64,000 nt of DNA from positions 1,116,001-1,180,000 of the forward strand of contig NZ_WKJI01000001.1 in assembly GCF_009674685.1 (NCBI RefSeq). Direction: 5' to 3'. Below the pieces are notes generated by a model. The model had not been told where the DNA came from, made no database searches, and saw only the letters and a program-made list of their open reading frames with translations. Made by a program: the position numbers and the translations under genes. This DNA comes from Pedobacter puniceum. GTDB lineage: Bacteria > Bacteroidota > Bacteroidia > Sphingobacteriales > Sphingobacteriaceae. Shown piece after piece: positions 35,380 through 44,832 of the stretch (position 1 is its first letter; each line of letters starts with the position of its first letter).

Positions 35380-36513
35380 TTAAACCTTCACATATATCTT
35401 CCTTTTATCTAACACATAACCTATTAGCCAAAGCAACAAAGTATAAACAATTGCAAAAGCTAAGGATGCATTTTTATCTGATAACCAAGGCATAAACAAA
35501 TTCTCGAAAGCCAACTTTGATAAAGAAGTGCCATCAATTTTGATAAGATGTAAAATCTTAATCAATAAACCTGATAATACATAAATAAACAAAGGATTTT
35601 TACCAAACACCTCAAAGAAATAAGTCCATTTACTATAGTTTACAATTTCTATGACATAAATTAAAAAGGCCAATAATAATAAATCCCAACCGCTACTGTA
35701 TACCACATAAGAACTTGTCCACATAGGTTTATTGATAGGTAGCACCGTATCCCAAAGCAATGCAATAGCCACTAAAACACCGCCTCCGATAAAGAAATTC
35801 AAAGCTATTTTAGCTTTATTGGTATTTTCTTGGATGTATTTACCAATTAAAAAACCAAGGGTTACATGTACTATAGCGGGTATATGACTTAATAGTCCGG
35901 ATGGATCAAAGGGAACAGGGAAACCTTTATATAAATTTTCTGCTGGAAACAACCATAAATCTACCTGCCTTACCACGTTGGTTTCTAAACTATAAGGGTC
36001 GGCCCCAGTACCAAAGGCATATAAAATAAACCAATAAAACAGCAGTAAGCCCACACTTATGGTGATGATAGCTACTCTTTTAAAATAATAAACAATTAAA
36101 GCTCCAAATAAATAACAAATGGCAATACGCTGTAAAACTCCCCATAACCTTTGGTCTAAAAAGTTTTTAGCTACCAAATCGCCATCTTTCCATTCTATAA
36201 AAGGGAAATAGCCTAATAAAAAACCTATCAAGAATATTAAGAAGGCTCTTTTAAGTATTTTTTTGAGGAAAGCAGCATCACCTTGTGCTTTTAATTTTTG
36301 CATCCCAAAGCTTAAGGCATTACCTACCACAAATAAAAAGGTAGGGAAAACCAAATCTGTAATGGTAAAACCATGCCATGCAGCATGTTTAAAAGGAGCA
36401 TAAATATAATTTCTGCTACCAGGGGTGTTTACCACTATCATTAAGAATATGGTTAAGCCTCTTAAAACATCTAAAGACAGATACCTTGATGAGCTAAGTT
36501 TAAATTGTTCCAT
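35380..36513 (-). CDS. HGSNAT-like acyltransferase family membrane protein, copy 1
   Basis: This 377-residue protein has about ten membrane helices and the family start RYLSLDVLRGLTIFLMIVVN, followed by HAAWHGFTITDLVFPTFLFV, as in relatives of heparan-alpha-glucosaminide N-acetyltransferase (DUF5009/DUF1624). Human HGSNAT acetylates terminal glucosamine across the lysosomal membrane. Here the position beside NagB and the GlcNAc transporter suggests a link with amino-sugar handling. The second copy at 36736-37869 has the same length and is near-identical in many blocks. Confidence 0.85.
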   Translation of the reverse strand: MEQFKLSSSRYLSLDVLRGLTIFLMIVVNTPGSRNYIYAPFKHAAWHGFTITDLVFPTFLFVVGNALSFGMQKLKAQGDAAFLKKILKRAFLIFLIGFLLGYFPFIEWKDGDLVAKNFLDQRLWGVLQRIAICYLFGALIVYYFKRVAIITISVGLLLFYWFILYAFGTGADPYSLETNVVRQVDLWLFPAENLYKGFPVPFDPSGLLSHIPAIVHVTLGFLIGKYIQENTNKAKIALNFFIGGGVLVAIALLWDTVLPINKPMWTSSYVVYSSGWDLLLLAFLIYVIEIVNYSKWTYFFEVFGKNPLFIYVLSGLLIKILHLIKIDGTSLSKLAFENLFMPWLSDKNASLAFAIVYTLLLWLIGYVLDKRKIYVKV

Positions 36514-36735
36514 ACATGAGTTTGATTCTTATCATTAAAACTTGTATGCACAGGCTTGTGATGCAAGAGTTTGTCTTGAAAAGAAACTCCTCATCTTACA
36601 CTTTAACCAAGCTATGCAAAACCCAGATTTAATTAAATAAAAGTTTATAACGGTTTAATTATTAAAGATATAAACTTTAAACACATTTTAAAATACTGTT
36701 TATCATCAAGCTCAAAAGCAAGTATTCTTAAAGAT

Positions 36736-37869
36736 TTAAACCTTAATATAAATACGTCTTTTATCTAAAACATAACCTATCAACCAAAGTAAAAGCATAT
36801 AAACAATAGCAAAAGATAAGGACGCGTTTTTATCTGATAACCAAGGTATAAACACACTCTCGTAAGTTAACTTAGCTAGAGAAACATCATTAATTTTAAT
36901 CACATTTAACAGTTTAATAAACAAGCCAGATAAAACATAGATAAACAAAGGATTTCTGCCAAAAACTTCAAAGAAATAGGTCCATTTTTGGAAGTTTAAT
37001 ATTTCAATCACATATATCAAGAAAGAAAGTAAAAGTAAATCCCAGCCTACAGTGTAAAGTACATAAGAACTTGTCCAGATAGGTTTATTGATAGGAAAAA
37101 CAGTATCCCACAATAAAGCTAAAAATAAAAAAACTATACCCGTTATAAGTAGTTGTACAGCTGTTTTACTTTTGTTAATATGCTCTTGAATATATCTGCC
37201 AGCTAAATAACCAAAAGTAACATTCACTATAGCTGGTAAAGTACTTAAAAGCCCTTCTGGCTCAAACGGAATACCAAAACCTTGATATAAATTTTGTGCT
37301 GGTAATAGCCATAAATCTACCTGAGTTACTACATTACCTTCTAAAGTGTAAGGGTCTGTTGTATTACCAAAAGCATATAAAATAAGCCAGTAGATAAGTA
37401 AGAAGGATATACTAATGATGATAACAGCGGCTCGGTTAAAATAAAATACAATAAGAGCGCCTAAAAGATAACAAACAGCAATTCTTTGCAATACCCCCCA
37501 AACCCTCAGTTCGAGAACGTTTTTAGCTACCAAATCGCCTTCCTCCCATTTTACAAAAGGGAAATAACCTAACAAAAAACCTATAAGAAATATTAAGCCA
37601 GCTCTTTTAAAAACTTTTTTAAGGAAAGCAGCATCCCCAGCAGCTTTTAACTTTTGCATACCAAAGCTTAAAGCATTCCCCACTACAAATAAGAATGTTG
37701 GGAAAACTAAATCTGTTACCGTAAAGCCATGCCATGCGGCATGTTTAAAAGGGGCATAAATTTGGCTCCAATTGCCGGGAGTGTTTACCACAATCATGAG
37801 GCAAACGGTAAGACCTCTTAAAACATCTAAAGAGAGGTATCTTGCTGTTGTAGCTTGGTTTTGTTCCAT
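36736..37869 (-). CDS. HGSNAT-like acyltransferase family membrane protein, copy 2
   Basis: A tandem paralogue of the preceding gene, also 377 residues, with the same start (RYLSLDVLRGLTVCLMIVVN), HAAWHGFTVTDLVFP and C-terminus (LLLWLIGYVLDKRRIYIKV). Differences cluster in the middle, around the loop at residues 180-250. It is divergent from the nagB fusion gene, with a 126-nt intergenic region containing the long-range inverted repeat CTTAATAAAA/TTTTATTAAG. A recent duplication that has begun to diverge seems likely. Confidence 0.85.
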   Translation of the reverse strand: MEQNQATTARYLSLDVLRGLTVCLMIVVNTPGNWSQIYAPFKHAAWHGFTVTDLVFPTFLFVVGNALSFGMQKLKAAGDAAFLKKVFKRAGLIFLIGFLLGYFPFVKWEEGDLVAKNVLELRVWGVLQRIAVCYLLGALIVFYFNRAAVIIISISFLLIYWLILYAFGNTTDPYTLEGNVVTQVDLWLLPAQNLYQGFGIPFEPEGLLSTLPAIVNVTFGYLAGRYIQEHINKSKTAVQLLITGIVFLFLALLWDTVFPINKPIWTSSYVLYTVGWDLLLLSFLIYVIEILNFQKWTYFFEVFGRNPLFIYVLSGLFIKLLNVIKINDVSLAKLTYESVFIPWLSDKNASLSFAIVYMLLLWLIGYVLDKRRIYIKV

Positions 37870-37995
37870 ATAGAAATCAAATTATGAGAATAACTTAATA
37901 AAATTTTTAAAAAGATTTTAGCAAAATATGATTTTTTTATTAAGTTTGAAATAGAATTAAAATAGCATATTCATTATACATATAAAAAATCAACC

Positions 37996-39915
37996 ATGTC
38001 TCGTTTAAACCTTCTTGAAGAAACTCGCTTTGAAAAATTACCAGTTAGCGTATTTGATAACCAGCATGCTGCTTCTATAAATGTAGCACAAAGAATTGCA
38101 AATCTGATAAAAGCCAAGCAAGAAAAAGGCGAAAAAGCTATTCTGGGCCTTGCTACCGGTGCTACCCCAGTAGGCGTTTATGCAGAATTGGTACGTATGC
38201 ATAAAGAAGAAGGCTTATCCTTTAAAAATGTGGTAACATTTAATCTGGACGAATACTACCCTATGAAACCAGATGCTGCACAAAGCTATGTTACTTTCAT
38301 GAACGAGCAGCTTTTTAACCATATAGATATTGATAAAGAAAATATTCATATCCCAGATGGTACTTTGCCAGAAAATGAAGTGGCAGACTTTTGTTTAAAC
38401 TACGAGAAAAAAATAAGTGCTTATGGCGGTTTAGACCTTCAAATTTTAGGTATCGGCCGTACCGGGCATATTGGTTTTAACGAGCCAGGTTCTGCCCCTA
38501 ACTCGGGCACACGTTTAGTAACTCTTGATGATTTAACCAGAAGAGATGCTTCCAGAGATTTTGGTGGTAAAGAAAATGTACCTACCAAAGCCATTACTAT
38601 GGGTGTTGGCACTATTTTTAAAGCCCGCGAAATCATTTTAATGGCATGGAACCAGAAAAAAGCGCCTATCATTAAAAAAGCAGTCGAGGGCGAAATTTCT
38701 GCCGAAGTACCCGCTACTTACCTACAATTATCAGATCAGGTAGAGTTTATTTTAGATCAAGATGCGGCATCAGAACTAACTCGTTTTGATACTCCTTGGC
38801 TGGTAAGAGATTGTGTTTGGGATGCTAAAACCATTAAAAAAGCGGTTATTTGGCTAGCTAAAACTGTTAACAAACCTATTTTAAAGCTTACCGAAGAAGA
38901 TTATAACAACAACGGTATGGCGCAACTGGCTACAGAAAAAGGTCCGGTTTATAATATCAACATCGATATATTTAACAAATTACAACATACCATTACCGGC
39001 TGGCCAGGTGGTAAACCTAATGCAGATGATAGCCAAAGACCAGAAAGGGCAAATCCGGCAAAGAAAACTTCTATCATCTTCTCTCCACATCCAGATGATG
39101 ATGTTATTTCTATGGGTGGTACTTTCATCCGTTTGGCAGACCAAGGGCATGATGTACATGTAGCTTATCAAACATCAGGTAATACCGCTGTTTGGGATGA
39201 TGATGCCTTACGCTATTTAGAATTTGCTATTGATTTTGCCAAAGTACAAGGTAATGATGCATCTACCCTAGAGCAAACTTATAAGGATGTAAGGAACTTC
39301 TTAGAAAAGAAAAAACCTAATCAGCCCGATATTAAAGAGCTTTTAACCGTAAAAGGTTTAATTAGAAAAGGTGAAGCTATTGCCGGAGCCCGATTTGCAG
39401 GTTTAAAAGATGAAAATATCCATTTTATGGATTTACCTTTTTACGATAGATACAAAGCCAGTAGCAAGGTAAGTTTTGAGGATGACATCATCCAAACTAT
39501 GGAATTATTGAAGAAATATAAACCGCAACAGGTTTTTGCCGCTGGTGATTTTGCCGACCCACATGGTACGCACAAAGTGTGTTTCAATATTATATTAACG
39601 GCTTTACAAAGATTAAAACTTACAGAATACTGGATAAAAGACTGCTGGCTATGGTTATACCGTGGTGCTTGGCATGAGTTTGAGATTCATGAAATACAAA
39701 TGGCTGTTCCGCTTTCTCCACAAGAGGTAAAAAGAAAACGTTTAGCTATATTTAAACATCAATCTCAGAAAGACTTACCTGTTTTCCCTGGAGATGATTC
39801 TAGAGAATTCTGGGTGAGAGCCGAAGAAAGAACAAGCGAAACCGCCAAAGCATATGACCAATTAGGTTTGGCAGAGTATGAAGCTATGGAAGCTTTTGTG
39901 AGATGGGAATATTAA
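37996..39915 (+). CDS. nagB: Glucosamine-6-phosphate deaminase fused to a PIG-L/LmbE-type deacetylase domain
   Basis: A 639-residue fusion. Residues 1 to about 265 are NagB, converting glucosamine-6-phosphate to fructose-6-phosphate and ammonia: LGLATGATPVGVYAEL, the catalytic Asp in FNLDEYYPM and HIGFNEPGS. From about residue 350 a PIG-L domain begins with the metal motif SPHPDDDVISMGG and continues with AAGDFADPHGTH. The second domain may remove the N-acetyl group, giving both steps in one chain, but this is inferred. At the position of the E. coli catalytic D141 the chain reads GRTGH rather than GNDGH. nagP follows after 23 nt. Confidence 0.9.
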   Translation: MSRLNLLEETRFEKLPVSVFDNQHAASINVAQRIANLIKAKQEKGEKAILGLATGATPVGVYAELVRMHKEEGLSFKNVVTFNLDEYYPMKPDAAQSYVTFMNEQLFNHIDIDKENIHIPDGTLPENEVADFCLNYEKKISAYGGLDLQILGIGRTGHIGFNEPGSAPNSGTRLVTLDDLTRRDASRDFGGKENVPTKAITMGVGTIFKAREIILMAWNQKKAPIIKKAVEGEISAEVPATYLQLSDQVEFILDQDAASELTRFDTPWLVRDCVWDAKTIKKAVIWLAKTVNKPILKLTEEDYNNNGMAQLATEKGPVYNINIDIFNKLQHTITGWPGGKPNADDSQRPERANPAKKTSIIFSPHPDDDVISMGGTFIRLADQGHDVHVAYQTSGNTAVWDDDALRYLEFAIDFAKVQGNDASTLEQTYKDVRNFLEKKKPNQPDIKELLTVKGLIRKGEAIAGARFAGLKDENIHFMDLPFYDRYKASSKVSFEDDIIQTMELLKKYKPQQVFAAGDFADPHGTHKVCFNIILTALQRLKLTEYWIKDCWLWLYRGAWHEFEIHEIQMAVPLSPQEVKRKRLAIFKHQSQKDLPVFPGDDSREFWVRAEERTSETAKAYDQLGLAEYEAMEAFVRWEY

Positions 39916-39938
39916 ACCAAAAACACTAAACAAATTAT

Positions 39939-41207
39939 ATGACCCAATCTTCATCTTATCAGCCAGCGCAAAAATCTGGTTTAAACCCAATATTCATTAT
40001 TGGGGCTTTATTTTTCATTTTTGGTTTTGTTACTTGGTTAAACTCGGTACTTATCCCCTATTTAAAAATAGCTTGCGAGCTTAACCATTTCCAATCTTAT
40101 TTGGTAGCTTTTGCTTTCTATATTGCTTATTTGGTGATGGCCCCAGTTTCTACCAAAGCATTAAATATATTTGGTTTTAAAAATGGGATGGCCGTTGGTT
40201 TAGTTATCATGGCTATTGGCGCTTTATTATTTATCCCTGCCGCCATGACCAGAACTTACAACCTTTTCCTTTTAGGTTTATTTGTGCAAGGTAGTGGCTT
40301 AGCTATTTTACAAACTGCATCTAACCCATACATTACCATTTTAGGGCCTGCAGAAAGTGCTGCAAAGCGTATCAGCATCATGGGGATATGTAATAAACTT
40401 GCTGGTGCTGCTGCTCCTGCAATTTTAGGCTCTATCATTTTAAAAGACACTAAAAGTTTCGAAGAAAATTTAGCCAACTTAAGTGAAGTTGCCAAAGCTG
40501 CTCAGTTAGATGAATTGGCTGCTCGTGTAATTACGCCTTATATGGCTATCATAGCTGTTTTAGCCATTCTGGCTTTTTTAATTTACCGTTCTAGCTTACC
40601 AGAAATAGATACCAATGCCGAGGATGAAAGCGTAGCAGCATCAAACTCTGGCAAAACCAGTGTATTACAGTTTCCGCATTTGGTACTGGGTGTTATTACT
40701 CTATTCTTGTACGTTGGTGTTGAGGTTATTGCAGGCGATACCATCATCAGCTATGGTTTAAGCCAAGGTATTGAGCCTGATACAGCTACTTTCTTTACTA
40801 CCTATACCTTAATAGCTATGGTAGTAGGTTATATTTTAGGTATTATCTGTATCCCTAAATACATTAAACAAGAAAACGCTTTAAAACTTTGTGCGCTTTT
40901 AGGTATAGCTTTCGCGATGTTAGCCATCTTCTCTAGCGGATATACTTCTGTTTTAGCCATTGCATTATTAGGCTTGGCAAATGCTTTAATGTGGCCAGCT
41001 ATTTGGCCATTAGCTTTAAATGGCTTAGGCCGATTTACCAAAGCAGGCTCCTCTCTATTGGTGATGGGTATTGCCGGTGGTGCAGTAATCCCATTATTAT
41101 ATGGCGCTCTGACGGATGCCTTTAATGCTCAACAAGCTTATTGGATTATGGTACCTTGCTATTTATTCATCTGGTTTTATGCCGTTAAGGGCAGTAAGAT
41201 TAGGTAG
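39939..41207 (+). CDS. FucP-type MFS sugar transporter, probable GlcNAc permease
   Basis: A 422-residue protein with 12 membrane helices. The first helix motif FFIFGFVTWLNSVLIPYLK and GLFVQGSGLAILQTASNPYI are typical of the FucP/GluP/NagP group of sugar-proton symporters. It follows the nagB fusion gene by 23 nt and so most likely imports GlcNAc. Substrate inferred from context. Confidence 0.88.
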   Translation: MTQSSSYQPAQKSGLNPIFIIGALFFIFGFVTWLNSVLIPYLKIACELNHFQSYLVAFAFYIAYLVMAPVSTKALNIFGFKNGMAVGLVIMAIGALLFIPAAMTRTYNLFLLGLFVQGSGLAILQTASNPYITILGPAESAAKRISIMGICNKLAGAAAPAILGSIILKDTKSFEENLANLSEVAKAAQLDELAARVITPYMAIIAVLAILAFLIYRSSLPEIDTNAEDESVAASNSGKTSVLQFPHLVLGVITLFLYVGVEVIAGDTIISYGLSQGIEPDTATFFTTYTLIAMVVGYILGIICIPKYIKQENALKLCALLGIAFAMLAIFSSGYTSVLAIALLGLANALMWPAIWPLALNGLGRFTKAGSSLLVMGIAGGAVIPLLYGALTDAFNAQQAYWIMVPCYLFIWFYAVKGSKIR

Positions 41208-41247
41208 TTGGTTAGTTTGTTAGTTGGTTAGGTGGTTAGTTTGTTAG
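41202..41247. repeat. Short GTTAG-rich tandem repeat after the transporter gene
   Basis: GGTTAGTTTGTTAG occurs twice within a run of GTTGGTTAG and GTTAGTT units. It begins at the last codons of the transporter and could vary in length by slippage. No coding. Confidence 0.6.
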
Positions 41248-41327
41248 GGCCCAAAAGGTTTATAAGTACTTAGGGCTTAAGAAGTTCATAGGTATTTAAG
41301 AATTGACTAACCGTTTCTATAGATTTT

Positions 41328-41364
41328 AAAAGCGTCTCTTCTTTTGTGATGAGGCGCTTTTTTG
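41328..41364 (+). terminator. Terminator of the nagB-transporter operon
   Basis: AAAAGCGTCTC (41328-41338) pairs with GAGGCGCTTTT (41351-41361) with one wobble pair, followed by further T residues. Confidence 0.85.
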
Positions 41365-41455
41365 TGGTTAAAAACGTTATTTCAATTAGATTTGAAATAT
41401 CATCTCTTCTTACACTTCTTTTTAATCATTGATTTATTGGGGATTGTATCAATAC

Positions 41456-41590
41456 TCATACGCTCGCTAAGTATGCCGAAAGTATCTCCCTCTGGAGGGA
41501 GAATCAAGGAGGGAGGAAATTCCTATTATTTACTTAAAGCAAAGACTTTCACTCTACACTATCAAGCACTCTCAGCAAACGAGCGTATGA
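41456..41590. repeat. 135-bp element with 11-bp terminal inverted repeats (MITE-like)
   Basis: TCATACGCTCG (41456-41466) and CGAGCGTATGA (41580-41590) are exact inverted repeats. Inside lies a perfect hairpin CTCCCTCTGGAGGGAG (41486-41501) and a purine-rich stretch. It sits in the 284-nt gap after the transporter terminator and before the DinB gene. No obvious target-site duplication is visible. Confidence 0.55.
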
Positions 41591-41648
41591 CAGTAAACTC
41601 AAATAAACAATAAAAAATAAGCGATTGGATAAAAGAGCAGCTTATCTA

Positions 41649-42110
41649 TTAAACCATACCATATTTTTGGATGATAGCCATTTGCCCAGCATGATAAGTG
41701 GTATGAGATACAATTCTACCAAAAGCTTCGGACTTGGTTTTGGTACCAAACTCTTGTGTACTGATATGAGTTCCCCAATCTTCATCGGTTTGCTGCTCAA
41801 CAATAGATTTTAGTTTTTCAAAAGACTCTTTCACATAAGCTTTTAAAGCTGCTGTATCTACCCATTCGCCTGTATCTTTTTTATCAATAACTGTTTTAGC
41901 ACTTACTTTAATTGTACTATCTCCAAATACATTCTTAGCAAAAAGTAGCTCTACATCACCTATATGTCTAATCAAAAAACCAATAGAGTTGGGCGCATCA
42001 CCCAATTTCTTTTGTAAATCTAGTTCAGAAATACTTTCTAGCTGATTGGTAAATCTAGTTCTGGCCTCTAGCCAAAGTTCTAGCATCATTGCAGTTTTCG
42101 TTTTCATCAT
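41649..42110 (-). CDS. DinB-family metal-dependent protein
   Basis: A 153-residue four-helix bundle protein. The expected metal-ligand histidines appear in IRHIGDVELLF near residue 50 and in SHTTYHAGQMAI near the C-terminus, fitting DinB/YfiT-like proteins, some of which are thiol transferases. No operon partner is evident. The exact reaction is unknown. Confidence 0.8.
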   Translation of the reverse strand: MMKTKTAMMLELWLEARTRFTNQLESISELDLQKKLGDAPNSIGFLIRHIGDVELLFAKNVFGDSTIKVSAKTVIDKKDTGEWVDTAALKAYVKESFEKLKSIVEQQTDEDWGTHISTQEFGTKTKSEAFGRIVSHTTYHAGQMAIIQKYGMV

Positions 42111-42244
42111 CTCTTAATTTAGGCAATCTACAAGTGTGAAAAAATGATTTAAATCCCTTTTTAAAGCTCAAAGCAAAAGGCGGAAAGCTTAAGGCTTAAA
42201 TCGTTATCAAAAATTTAATTTTCTTGATTAAGATAAATCAATCA

Positions 42245-44776
42245 CTAAAGACCGGCAACTGTTGTCCTTCCTCCCCTACCTTTACTATCAAACGCTCTAA
42301 AAGTTACATTCCCTTTATCAGCTAAAGGCTTTGTATACACTGGGCTACTGGCTTGTGGTAAGCTGCCATCTGTAGTGTATCTGATGGTGAAACCAGGTAA
42401 TTGCATATTCGCTTTTAAGAGTCCGTTTTCTTTAAGCACACCCACCGGAGGGATGCGGTATTGGTAACCACCATTAAAATAAGCTAAACGTGGTAGCTCT
42501 CTTTTTCCTAGCAGGTTTACAAACCAGTTCCAGTCTTGCTTATAATGATTTTCTGCCAATAAGCTATCCGTTGCAGAAGACCAAATAGGCTCTGCTGCCC
42601 AAGCTCTTTCTGCAAAACCAAGGAGTTTAGGTAGCAACATATATTCTAATTGCTGCGGACCGCTAATCTTCTCAGACCAAATTTGAGCTTGTAAACCAAC
42701 AATATTACTTTGCCCATAAGCGGTTAAACGTTCTTTATTTTTTAAGATAGATTTATCTAAAACATTGCCTTGTAAATCTTCTTTGGCACTTTTATAATAA
42801 TCAAAAGGATTGAAATAGAAAGGCTTATCCACATCTACATAAGAACCCCAATATAAACCGGGCTCGTCTGCATCTTTTTCGTAAGCCAAATCAAAATAGA
42901 AATTGGTTACAGGTGCTAAAATAACTTTATAACCTGCATTGGCTAAACGGTAAGCCAAATCTTCTTGGCCCCAACCCCAAACGTTATTCCACACATAAGC
43001 ATGAAAATTTTGAGAGGTAAAATCAGGATTTGCGATGTATTGGTTTTTACCATCTAACTTGGTTTTACGCATGGCAACCTCTTCCCAACCAGAAAGGTAT
43101 AAGCCTTTTTGCTTTAAAATAGTATTGGCTTTAGCCAGATAATGGTACCATAAATCATCATATTCTCTGATGTTTTCTTTTTGCATCAACTGAGTAATAG
43201 CAGGAGATTTTTGCCAAACACCAGCCGGAACTTCATCGCCACCTAAATGAATGGTTTTTAAAGGTGCATCAGCTTCTTGATACATGGCCATCACCTCATC
43301 TACCACTTTTTCTATAAAGCTGTAGGTAGATGGCAGAGCGATATTCATCACATTATCATGATAGCCTTGAACAGATTTATAAATAGATTTATCTAGCGTA
43401 TCTCTTAATAAATAACGTTTTGCTTCTTGCGGATTTCCGGCTTTCATGAAACGCTCATATCGGGCATCCATAGCTTTTATAGCTGCCCTAGCATGGCCAG
43501 GAGTTTCTATCTCGGGGATGATTTGGATATGCCTAGCTTTAGCATAGCGTAAAATTTCTATAAAATCAGTCTTGCTGTAAAAACCGCTTCCTGGGAAAGC
43601 ACTAGTATCTGGCCCAGAGCCGTAAGAAGGTTGTAAGTTTTGCTTATCATCTAAAGTATGACCTCTTTTAGCGCCCACTTGTGTAAGTTCTGGCAAAGCC
43701 GGAATTTCTAAACGCCAGCCTTCATCATCATTTAAATGGAAATGTAGGTTGTTGAGCTTATACAAGGCCATCAAATCTAAAACCTTCAAAACTTGTGCTT
43801 TAGTTTGGAAATTACGGGCAACATCTAACATAAAAGAGCGGTAGGCAAACCTTGGCTCGTCTGTAATTTCTATAGCCGGGATAGTAATTTGTGTTTGTGG
43901 TGCTTTCCAAACCGATAAAGGCATCAGCATTTTTAAAGATTGTATTGCATAAAAAGCACCTGCTGTTTGCGTGGCCGCGATGATAATAGAATCGGGTTTA
44001 ACCTTTAGCTGGTAAGCTTCTTTAGACAAACCGTTTACCTTTTTTAGGATGATTACTTGTTTTACATCTTGCTTGGCAAGCATCAGTTTTTTACCTAAAA
44101 ACTGAGCGATATCTTGCTGTAAAAGCTTAGCCTCATTACTAAAAAAATCATCATAAACCAAGGTAGTCTTAGCGTTTAAAAGAAATTGCCCTGTTAATTT
44201 TACCGCACTTATTGGCGAAGGCAAAACCAGTTTACTATCTGATAAAGCCCCGTTGCTGATAGCTTCATTCTTCTGATAAATAAGTGCCGGCGAAAGCTTT
44301 AAACTTGCTTTTTCTGTCGTTGGTACAGCATTAACCTTAAAATTTTTAATGGGATATGCTTTTTGAGGTTCCTTATCAAAAACCAAATACAAACCACTTG
44401 GCGCATCGGTATAGGTAAAGGATCTACCCTCTGCAACATAAGTGATAACAGCTTTTGATGCCGGAGCAAGGGCTTTAAAATTTGTTGATGGAGTTAGACT
44501 AGCAAACTCGCCATTGATGGTTTGCAGTACCGCATTTGCACTTAAAACTTGGGTAACTTTTCTTGGGTAAGAAAAATATAGTTTCCAGCCATTTGCTGGT
44601 AAGCTTTGTTTGCTTTGGTTATGGATAGTGAAAGATGCTATAAACTGGTTTTTACCTTCATAATGATTAGCTAATAAATTCCACGCTATAGCTATTTTAT
44701 CAACAGCTATAGGTTGTGCTATCAAGTTAACGCTAAACAGTAAGGTTAAACAGCTTAAAAATATTTTCTTCATCAT
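42245..44776 (-). CDS. GH20 beta-N-acetylhexosaminidase, secreted
   Basis: This 843-residue exported enzyme releases terminal GlcNAc or GalNAc from glycans. After a signal peptide (MMKKIFLSCLTLLFSVNLIAQ) come a carbohydrate-binding N-terminal domain (about 25-165), a GH20b domain (about 170-310) and the TIM barrel with the catalytic Asp-Glu pair in HLGGDEVPAGVW near residue 510. The C-terminus (about 770-843) is a chitobiase-type domain. It lies 56 nt behind the beta-propeller gene on the same strand and may be the last gene of that operon. Confidence 0.95.
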   Translation of the reverse strand: MMKKIFLSCLTLLFSVNLIAQPIAVDKIAIAWNLLANHYEGKNQFIASFTIHNQSKQSLPANGWKLYFSYPRKVTQVLSANAVLQTINGEFASLTPSTNFKALAPASKAVITYVAEGRSFTYTDAPSGLYLVFDKEPQKAYPIKNFKVNAVPTTEKASLKLSPALIYQKNEAISNGALSDSKLVLPSPISAVKLTGQFLLNAKTTLVYDDFFSNEAKLLQQDIAQFLGKKLMLAKQDVKQVIILKKVNGLSKEAYQLKVKPDSIIIAATQTAGAFYAIQSLKMLMPLSVWKAPQTQITIPAIEITDEPRFAYRSFMLDVARNFQTKAQVLKVLDLMALYKLNNLHFHLNDDEGWRLEIPALPELTQVGAKRGHTLDDKQNLQPSYGSGPDTSAFPGSGFYSKTDFIEILRYAKARHIQIIPEIETPGHARAAIKAMDARYERFMKAGNPQEAKRYLLRDTLDKSIYKSVQGYHDNVMNIALPSTYSFIEKVVDEVMAMYQEADAPLKTIHLGGDEVPAGVWQKSPAITQLMQKENIREYDDLWYHYLAKANTILKQKGLYLSGWEEVAMRKTKLDGKNQYIANPDFTSQNFHAYVWNNVWGWGQEDLAYRLANAGYKVILAPVTNFYFDLAYEKDADEPGLYWGSYVDVDKPFYFNPFDYYKSAKEDLQGNVLDKSILKNKERLTAYGQSNIVGLQAQIWSEKISGPQQLEYMLLPKLLGFAERAWAAEPIWSSATDSLLAENHYKQDWNWFVNLLGKRELPRLAYFNGGYQYRIPPVGVLKENGLLKANMQLPGFTIRYTTDGSLPQASSPVYTKPLADKGNVTFRAFDSKGRGGRTTVAGL

Positions 44777-44832
44777 TATTCATTTTAGGTATTTGATTGT
44801 ATTTATAGCATCTTATTCAACGTTGACACACG

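Noticed and set aside
41362-41613. 83-codon frame after the sugar transporter
   Set aside because: It begins inside the transporter terminator and runs through the inverted-repeat element; composition is not protein-like.
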